47,967 bases of DNA, taken from Clostridia bacterium. Lineage in GTDB: Bacteria; Bacillota; DTU025. Shown here piece after piece: positions 42,432-47,967 of this stretch. The notes under the pieces were generated by a model, which was given only the letters and a program-made list of their open reading frames with translations, made no database searches and was not told the DNA's origin. The stretch lies in NCBI GenBank assembly GCA_034926675.1, contig JAYFQW010000008.1:1-47967 (forward strand), in the 5' to 3' direction. The position numbers and the translations under genes were made by a program. Every line of letters starts with the position of its first letter. The stretch's first letter is position 1.

Positions 42432-44507
42432 ATGAATTTAGAACAGACAAGCTATATGCCGGAAACGGATGACGCGAATGAGGTCATCTATCGGAAACTG
42501 CGCCAGCATTTCGACGGCAAGATTGTCCGCAAAGATCTGACCAAGGCGATCAAGGAGGGTGCGAACGTTCCTGTCTATGTCTTAGAGTTTTTACTTGGAC
42601 AATATTGCAATTCCGACGACCCGAAGATAATCGAGGAAGGCGTGAAAAATGTCAAGCGAATTCTCTCGGAGAACTTCGTACGCCCCGACGAAGCGCAGAA
42701 GGTGCTGTCCGGCTTACGTGAGCGCGGCAGTTACACGGTTATCGACCGCATAACCGTCATCCTGAATATCAAACTCGACCGCTACGAAGCCGATTTCTCA
42801 AACCTCGGTATCCGTAACATTCCCATATCCTCGGATTATGTATCGAAGTACGACCGCCTGCTCTGCGGCGGCATTTGGTGCATTGTCGGGCTTGAATACG
42901 AGTATGTCGAGGAAGACAAGAAGTCCACGCCGATTCGAATTGTGAAACTCACGCCCATTCAGATGCCTCACATCGATATGCACGAAATAAAAGACGGTCG
43001 CCGTGCCTTTACCAAGGACGAGTGGATTACCGTCCTGCTCCGCTCCACGGGTATGGAGGCAGACCGTTTCAGCGACAGAGAGAAGTGGCTACAACTTGCC
43101 CGTATGCTTCCGCTCATTGAAAACAACTTCAACCTCTGCGAACTGGGGCCGCGCAGCACGGGCAAGTCGCACCTTTACAAGGAAATCTCGCCGAACAGTA
43201 TCCTCGTGTCCGGCGGGCAGACCACGGTCGCCAACCTTTTCTACAACATGGCGAGCAAAACCGTGGGGCTTGTGGGCTTGTGGGACTGCGTCGCGTTCGA
43301 CGAAGTAGCGGGTATCACATTCAAAGACAAAGACGGCATTCAGATAATGAAGGACTACATGGCTTCCGGCTCGTTTGCCAGAGGAAAAGAGGAAAAGGCG
43401 GCATCCGCGTCGATGGCTTTTGTGGGCAACATCAATCAGAGTGTGGACGTGCTGCTGAAAACATCGCACCTCTTTGACCCGTTCCCCGAAGCGATGGCGT
43501 ATGATACGGCATTCCTTGACCGTATGCACTGCTATATCCCCGGCTGGGAGATACCGAAATACCGCCCCGAATCGTTCACCAACGACTACGGCTTTATCAC
43601 GGACTACCTCGCGGAGTTTATGCGCGAGATGAGGAAAGAACCGTTCGGCGACGTGTGCGACAAGTACTTCCGTTTTGGCAGGAACCTGAACCAGCGTGAT
43701 GTCATCGCCGTCCGCAGAATAGTGTCAGGCTTCACTAAGCTGCTCTATCCCAACGGTGAGTTCAGCAAGGAGGACATCGAGGAAATCCTGACCTTTGCCC
43801 TCGAAATGCGTCGCCGTGTCAAGGAGCAGTTGAAGAAAATCGGAGGCATGGAGTTCTATGATGTGAACTTCTCTTACATCGACAACGAGTCCTTTGAGGA
43901 ACGTTATGTTTCCGTGCCGGAACAGGGCGGCGGCAAGATAATCCCCGAAGGGCTGACAAATCCGGGTAACGTCTACACCATCTCGCAGGGCAAGAGCGGG
44001 ATGATAGGCGTGTACCGTCTTGAAACGCAGATGCTCCCCGGCAACGGAAAGTTCGAGCGCACTGGGCTTGGCTCCGACCGTGACGCAAGGGAAGCCACGA
44101 ACACGGCGTTCAACTTCCTGAAAGCCAGCGGAAACCAGATAAGCGGCTCGATAAGCACGACGACAAAGGACTACATCAGTAACTATCAAGACCTCAACGG
44201 CATCGGAATGACTAAGTCGTTGACCCTGCCGACCGTGATTGCCCTCGCATCCTGCGCCCTCGGCAAGCCGACACTTTCAAGCCTCGCCGTACTTGGCGAC
44301 ATTAGTATCAGCGGCACAATCCTCAAAGTCGAGGAACTGGCAAGCGTCTTGCAAGTCTGTCTCGACAGCGGCGCGAAAAAGGTGCTGATTCCGATAACAT
44401 CTGCCGCCGAACTTGGCGCAGTTCCGGCAGACCTCATTGGAGCGTTCAGCCTCATTTTTTACTCAACCCCGCAGGAAGCTGTGTTTAAGGCTTTGGGCGT
44501 GGAATAG
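42432..44507 (+). CDS. brxL: BREX Lon-like AAA+ protein BrxL
   Basis: The product has 691 residues, the standard BrxL size. The AAA+ domain has Walker A LGPRSTGKSHLYKE near 238 and Walker B-like LWDCVAFDEVAG near 283. The C-terminal third is a Lon-protease-like domain (LPTVIALASCALGKPTLSSLAVLGDISISGTI ... ELASVLQVCLDSGAKKVLIP). Structural work on BrxL homologues shows an MCM-like ring on DNA; proteolysis is unproven. GAGGAGGA precedes ATG 42432. It is the last gene of the operon. No terminator is seen before the IS66 end 105 nt later. Confidence 0.95.
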   Translation: MNLEQTSYMPETDDANEVIYRKLRQHFDGKIVRKDLTKAIKEGANVPVYVLEFLLGQYCNSDDPKIIEEGVKNVKRILSENFVRPDEAQKVLSGLRERGSYTVIDRITVILNIKLDRYEADFSNLGIRNIPISSDYVSKYDRLLCGGIWCIVGLEYEYVEEDKKSTPIRIVKLTPIQMPHIDMHEIKDGRRAFTKDEWITVLLRSTGMEADRFSDREKWLQLARMLPLIENNFNLCELGPRSTGKSHLYKEISPNSILVSGGQTTVANLFYNMASKTVGLVGLWDCVAFDEVAGITFKDKDGIQIMKDYMASGSFARGKEEKAASASMAFVGNINQSVDVLLKTSHLFDPFPEAMAYDTAFLDRMHCYIPGWEIPKYRPESFTNDYGFITDYLAEFMREMRKEPFGDVCDKYFRFGRNLNQRDVIAVRRIVSGFTKLLYPNGEFSKEDIEEILTFALEMRRRVKEQLKKIGGMEFYDVNFSYIDNESFEERYVSVPEQGGGKIIPEGLTNPGNVYTISQGKSGMIGVYRLETQMLPGNGKFERTGLGSDRDAREATNTAFNFLKASGNQISGSISTTTKDYISNYQDLNGIGMTKSLTLPTVIALASCALGKPTLSSLAVLGDISISGTILKVEELASVLQVCLDSGAKKVLIPITSAAELGAVPADLIGAFSLIFYSTPQEAVFKALGVE

Positions 44508-44699
44508 ACAGTACGGTGTTCAAATCACATAAACAACTGAGTAATGCGATAACATACGGCCACTGGCTACGATGCCAATAACTCTGGGGGCTACCAATAC
44601 AGCCGGTATTGCGTAAGCGTCAAATGGTGCCCACATAGTCGAAGGCCAAACCACATGAGATAATCGCCCCTGAAGGCATAGATGTTGGGGGAGATGTTC

Positions 44700-44994
44700 A
44701 TGTCGCAGGCCGAAAAGTTACTTGAGTGGAAAGCCAGGATAGCCGAGTTCAGAGCCAGCGGGCTCAGCGGATCCAAGTGGTGCGAGAAGAATGGCTTCAG
44801 GAAGAAGCAATTCTACTACTGGCTCGCCTACCCAGCTCGAGACTCCAGCACAGTGGCTGCGGGTGCAAGCGTGCGAACCGGAGGCCCTCGCCAGCACTAT
44901 TGAGATCAGGATCGGCAAGGCAACCGTGGAAGTGAAGCCTGACTTCGATCCCCAGCTGCTCGTTAGAATTGTACGCGCCCTCGAGCTATGCTGA
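44700..44994 (+). pseudogene. tnpA: IS66 TnpA, frameshifted
   Basis: From ATG 44700 the frame reads MSQAEKLLEWKARIAEFRAS, SGSKWCEKNGFRKKQFYYWLA, the helix-turn-helix of IS66 TnpA. It then leaves the family. The continuation (PTQLETPAQWL, then ASTIEIRIGKATVEVKPDFDP, RIVRALELC) is in the next frame (+1), joining at about 44825. A single-base change explains this. Its stop overlaps the tnpB start at 44988. Confidence 0.75.
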
Positions 44995-45341
44995 ACGATG
45001 CCATTGCCGAGCGTGTTTATCTGGTCTGTGGCAGCACTGACCTGCGCAAGTCCATCGATGGCCTGGCTGCCCTTGTCAAAGAAGGCTTCGAGCTTGATCC
45101 CTTCTCTCCCTGCCTGTTCGCTTTCTGTAACCGCCAGCGCGACAAGATCAAGATCCTGCAGTGGGACCACAATGGGTTCTGGCTGCACTATCGCCGGCTG
45201 GAACGGGGCCGGTTCAAGTGGCCGCAGCAGGGAACTGGGGCAGTTGCGATCACCCGCAGGGAGCTTCGCTGGCTGCTTGATGGTCTGTCGCTCACTCAAA
45301 GGCAAGCTCATCCTGCCGTGACCGCCAGAACCGTGCTGTAG
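44988..45341 (+). CDS. tnpB: IS66 accessory protein TnpB
   Basis: The product has 117 residues, full length for IS66 Orf2. VYLVCGSTDLRKSIDGLAALV, LFAFCNRQRDKIKILQWDHNGFWLHYRRLERGRF and ITRRELRWLLDGL are the family hallmarks. It is needed for IS66 transposition together with TnpC; its biochemical role is unknown. ATG 44988 overlaps the tnpA stop (ATGCTGA arrangement). Confidence 0.93.
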   Translation: MLNDAIAERVYLVCGSTDLRKSIDGLAALVKEGFELDPFSPCLFAFCNRQRDKIKILQWDHNGFWLHYRRLERGRFKWPQQGTGAVAITRRELRWLLDGLSLTQRQAHPAVTARTVL

Positions 45342-45400
45342 GAATCCGCGCCAAAGTATTTCCTTGAAAACGGCCTGGGCTAGCAGGTACTCCGTGGACG

Positions 45401-45648
45401 ATGTCGAATAGATCAAGTATAAGTAACACAGAGGCAAATGCCACCTTAATGACGGATCTCGAGAAGGAGATCGATCGGCTGCGGCGGGAAAACGCCGAAC
45501 TGCATGCCAGACTCAAATGGCGTGAAGAGCAGTTCCGTTTGAACCAGCAGCGTCGTTTCGTCGCTTCCAGCGAACCCTCTGATGACACGCAGCTGCAGCT
45601 CTTCAATGAGGCTGAGTCGGAGGCGCAGGCTCTGCTGGCCGAACCCAC
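45401..45648 (+). pseudogene. tnpC: IS66 transposase TnpC, N-terminal fragment
   Basis: Only about 83 residues remain, containing the leucine-zipper-like start of IS66 transposases (DLEKEIDRLRRENAELHARLKWREEQF) and the FNEAESEAQALL segment. The DDE catalytic domain is absent because the IS21-family element begins at about 45649. Confidence 0.85.
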
Positions 45649-45675
45649 TGTAAATGACAATCGAAAAGTTGACCA

Positions 45676-46497
45676 CTAAATCCTACCTATTTCGGACGGC
45701 GCCGGCTGATCTGAGCATGCTCCGGGATCCGCCATCTTCGTCACCCCGCTTCGTGTCTTGCTTTGCTTTAGTCGGTATGATTGACCCGTTAGGACAAAGG
45801 TATGAACGTGATGAGTCAGCCGATCTAGTAAGGCGGCCGTCATGGTCACGTCTCCGAACACTTCAGCCCACCGAGAGAACTCCAGGTTACTGGTGATGAT
45901 CAAGCTGGACTTTTCGTACCTTTGAGCGAAAAGCTGAAACAGTAGAGGACCCCCGGGCCCGAGGCTGACGCAGCCCAGTTCATCAGCGATCAGAAGGTCA
46001 ACCTTCTCCCACGACTTCAGTAACTTGGGGAGGCGGAACTCCCTTTCTGCCTGGATTAGTTCCTGAACTAGAGTTGGCACGGTCGCGAAACGCACCCGGT
46101 AGCCAGCCTGGATAGCCCTCACACCCAGGCCAATGGCAAGATGGGTCTTGCCCAGGCCGGAGTTCCCCAGGAGAACGAGGTTCTCGTGTTCGCGGACGAA
46201 ACTGCCGTCAGCCAGGGCCAAGATCTTCGTCTTGTCAAGGGTCGGAACAGCATCGAAATCAAAGGAATCCAGAGTCTTGACCGTGGGGAATTTGGCCAGC
46301 TTCATCCTCGTAGCCATTGCGCTTTGATGTCTGCCTTCGATTTCGTGGGCAAGACAGGAACCCAGGAACTCGACCATCGAGTAGCCGTTTGCCTGCGAGT
46401 CCCTCAGGATCTGCCTGAAGCCCTTGCGTAGAGTCGGCATCTTAAGGGCTTTGCAGTACAGTTCGATCATGGCTTCCGCAGCTTCGTGGTTCACCAT
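45676..46497 (-). CDS. istB: IS21 helper ATPase IstB
   Basis: The product has 273 residues. An N-terminal helical domain is followed by Walker A GNSGLGKTHLAIGL near 111-124 and Walker B VDLLIADELGCVSLG near 165. SLIITSNLEFSRWAEVFGD and the sensor part LLDRLTHHVHTFVLTG complete the IstB/DnaC-like pattern. It assists IstA in target selection and transposition. Its ATG overlaps the istA stop (ATGGTGA at 46497 to 46491), which indicates translational coupling. Confidence 0.95.
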   Translation of the reverse strand: MVNHEAAEAMIELYCKALKMPTLRKGFRQILRDSQANGYSMVEFLGSCLAHEIEGRHQSAMATRMKLAKFPTVKTLDSFDFDAVPTLDKTKILALADGSFVREHENLVLLGNSGLGKTHLAIGLGVRAIQAGYRVRFATVPTLVQELIQAEREFRLPKLLKSWEKVDLLIADELGCVSLGPGGPLLFQLFAQRYEKSSLIITSNLEFSRWAEVFGDVTMTAALLDRLTHHVHTFVLTGQSYRLKQSKTRSGVTKMADPGACSDQPAPSEIGRI

Positions 46498-47951
46498 GCG
46501 GATACGCCTCCCCCCAGGGCGTCGTACTCCGAAAGGTCAGGAGCCGACACCGTGACCGCCGCAAGTTCAGCCGGAACCTCAACCGCTGCCGGCAGCTGGG
46601 TTCCAGTGATACTCAATGCCAGCTGGTGCACGACGCTGACCTCAAGGCTGCCCAACTCCATGGCCTTTGTCAGAGCCTCTTCCACAACTGAATTGGAGAA
46701 CTGCCTGTGTAGCAGCAGGATCTCAGCGAACTTGCGGTATTCTGTCGGCCCTTGCTGATTCAAACACTTCAGGAATTCCGTATGTATCGGTGAAAGGTTT
46801 CTCACCACTGACGCATGCATTACGCTGCGTCTTTTTCGCTGTATCTCGTCCAGGTAGTGATCGAGGCAGAGCTCATCGTGGTTTCTGCCTAGCGCTCTGG
46901 GATGAACTGCAACCAACTGATCCTTGTGGAATATCTCGACCCGGTCAACGAACGCCTCCAGCCTGACGTTCGCATGCGCGTACGCAGCGGGAACCGAGTA
47001 TCGGTTGCGTTCGAAGTGCACTAGGCTCAGCTTGTTCGCCTTCAGCAGGTGAGTGATCGAACACTTGAAATCGTCCTGGGGCAAAGGCATCATCGCGCCG
47101 CGTTCGGCAATCCATGATTGTCCTCGCTTGCCTCGATCCTTGTCGCACCACCGCGGCAAAGTCGCATTTAGCTCAATCAATGATTCAACGTTCGGCACGG
47201 GGACAAGAGCATTTCGCCTTACGTATCCGACGCCGTTCTCCACTGAGCCTTTCTCATTCCCTTTTCCGGGGGCGCAGAAGATGGAATCGAACAGGTAATG
47301 GGCGCGAAGCGCGCTGAACACGGGGTTCTCCTCCCTCATCGGGCCCAAGAGCACCTTCAGCACGGCTGTCTTGATGTTGTCGTATCTAGCGGTCCGCGCC
47401 ACACCGCCAAACCATTGAAAAGCCTGCACATGGCCTTCGAAGAAGGCCTCCGCCTTCTCGAACGGGTACGCTTTGGCGAAACATGCACCACTACACCTAA
47501 GCCGCATGACGAACAAGTGGATCTGGCGCCTCTCGCCGTTGATCAACGCCCACGCTTGGCCCCAGTCCACTTCCACTACCTCCGCGGGATCGGCAGTGAG
47601 CGGAATGAAAACCTCAGGCCTCAAGTTCCTCAAACGCGCCAAATACCTGCGAACCGTGGATTCCGCACCCGTAAATCCGCGATCCTCGCAGAGCCGATCG
47701 AAAACGCGCCTTGCAGTGTGGTATTGCTTTGGGGGCGCCTCTTGATCATCCCTAAGCCACTTGAGGATCACCTCACGATGGGGATCCATCACTGGGCATG
47801 CTCGCGGCTCGGACATGGTGTACGATCGTTTGACCTCCCCGCGGATGGCCTGCCTGACTGCTTGGCGCGAGACGCCCAGTGTTCTCGAGATCTCTCGGAT
47901 CGATCTGCCTTCACGTAGGCGCATCTTTCGGATAGACTCAATAGTGACCAT
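46491..47951 (-). CDS. istA: IS21 transposase IstA
   Basis: The product has 486 residues. An N-terminal helix-turn-helix (REGRSIREISRTLGVSRQAVRQAI) is followed by the DDE/rve core: VEVDWGQA (first Asp near 127), ARYDNIKTAV (second Asp) and KGSVENGVGYVRRN (Glu). This gives a complete catalytic triad. ATG 47951 has AAGGA at 10 nt; TTG 47960 is upstream but overlaps the ribosome site. The gene is intact, so the element may still be active. Confidence 0.95.
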   Translation of the reverse strand: MVTIESIRKMRLREGRSIREISRTLGVSRQAVRQAIRGEVKRSYTMSEPRACPVMDPHREVILKWLRDDQEAPPKQYHTARRVFDRLCEDRGFTGAESTVRRYLARLRNLRPEVFIPLTADPAEVVEVDWGQAWALINGERRQIHLFVMRLRCSGACFAKAYPFEKAEAFFEGHVQAFQWFGGVARTARYDNIKTAVLKVLLGPMREENPVFSALRAHYLFDSIFCAPGKGNEKGSVENGVGYVRRNALVPVPNVESLIELNATLPRWCDKDRGKRGQSWIAERGAMMPLPQDDFKCSITHLLKANKLSLVHFERNRYSVPAAYAHANVRLEAFVDRVEIFHKDQLVAVHPRALGRNHDELCLDHYLDEIQRKRRSVMHASVVRNLSPIHTEFLKCLNQQGPTEYRKFAEILLLHRQFSNSVVEEALTKAMELGSLEVSVVHQLALSITGTQLPAAVEVPAELAAVTVSAPDLSEYDALGGGVSAW

Positions 47952-47967
47952 CTTAAGCAATTCCTTT

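Larger units (their letters stand above)
44613..45648 (+). mobile_element. IS66-family element, truncated by an IS21 element
   Basis: The left end GTAAGCGTC at 44613 matches the usual start of IS66 elements. It is followed by tnpA, tnpB and the beginning of tnpC in the normal order. The element is cut at about 45648 by the IS21-family element. The rest of tnpC and the right end would be expected beyond the window if the insertion is simple. Confidence 0.75.
45649..47967 (-). mobile_element. IS21-family element, right part cut by window end
   Basis: The element begins with TGTAAATGACAATCG and GAAAAGTTGACC at 45649, the type of IS21 terminal repeat found on the istB side. It contains complete istB and istA on the minus strand. 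The istA-side end is beyond the window. It is inserted in tnpC of the IS66 element. Confidence 0.88.

Noticed and set aside
29763-44507. Pgl (type 2 BREX) or DISARM instead of type 1 BREX
   Set aside because: pglW, pglY, drmA and drmB are absent, while brxA, brxB, brxC and brxL are all present.
26076-44612. Integrase attachment repeats bounding the BREX island
   Set aside because: I compared the bases beside the integrase 3' end with those after brxL and saw no shared direct repeat. Boundaries may lie elsewhere.
45654-47918. Plus-strand open frames inside the IS21 element
   Set aside because: They are antisense to istA and istB, lack ribosome sites and have no recognisable domains.

Overview
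The window looks like a chromosomal segment of a bacterium of Bacillota type. The signs are strong GGAGG ribosome sites, GTG and TTG starts, a XylR-like ROK repressor with a XylR-like operator, and IS66, IS21 and IS1634 relatives. The sugar-binding protein has a signal peptide without a lipobox, which is less usual for a classical Gram-positive. I would not name the taxon more closely.

Layout. (1) 1-3.75 kb: a decayed IS1634-type transposase, an ImmA/IrrE-like metalloprotease regulator paired with a DUF4411 PIN-like protein (toxin/antitoxin-like), and a lone HutD-family gene on the minus strand. (2) 3.9-18.6 kb: a sugar locus. It encodes a ROK repressor, a xylose-isomerase-like TIM barrel protein, xylulokinase, a periplasmic sugar-binding protein, a small membrane-anchored protein, an M20 deacylase/peptidase, an M24-like protein with a damaged metal site, a sugar ABC ATPase with two permeases, a glutamine-amidotransferase-like protein, an arabinose-5-phosphate-isomerase-like SIS protein and ribokinase. 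Two near-identical 26-bp operators lie before the repressor gene and before the binding-protein gene. I infer uptake of a pentose or pentose conjugate and its entry into the pentose phosphate pathway as xylulose-5-P and ribulose-5-P. (3) 18.6-25.1 kb: gene remains (CocE/NonD hydrolase, GNAT, M20 C-terminus) mixed with an intact PfkB kinase, a TPR protein and a large lipoprotein. (4) 25.1-29.7 kb: a group IIC-type intron behind a hairpin, with its reverse-transcriptase core deleted; a tyrosine recombinase broken by one in-frame stop; a ribbon-helix-helix-like gene; and small orphan genes. (5) 29.76-44.5 kb: a complete type 1 BREX phage-defence operon (HTH, brxA, brxB, brxC, pglX, AlbA_2/ATPase gene, pglZ, brxL), all on the plus strand. 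(6) 44.6-47.97 kb: an IS66-family element whose tnpC is cut by an IS21-family element that runs off the window.

How it works together. The sugar locus appears self-contained: repressor, import, isomerase and kinases. The BREX genes should methylate host DNA through PglX and block phage through the BrxC/PglZ/PglX machinery, with BrxL as a further component. The AlbA_2 protein sits in a known accessory-gene position between pglX and pglZ. The recombinase, intron, orphan genes and insertion sequences around BREX mark the right half as an accessory island.

The best candidates for something not yet described are: the phased CTTrGAAC repeat array between the AlbA_2 gene and pglZ; the AT-rich block in the presumed target-recognition part of pglX; the ROK operator pair with the unusual enzyme set it controls; and the recurring internal deletions in decayed genes.
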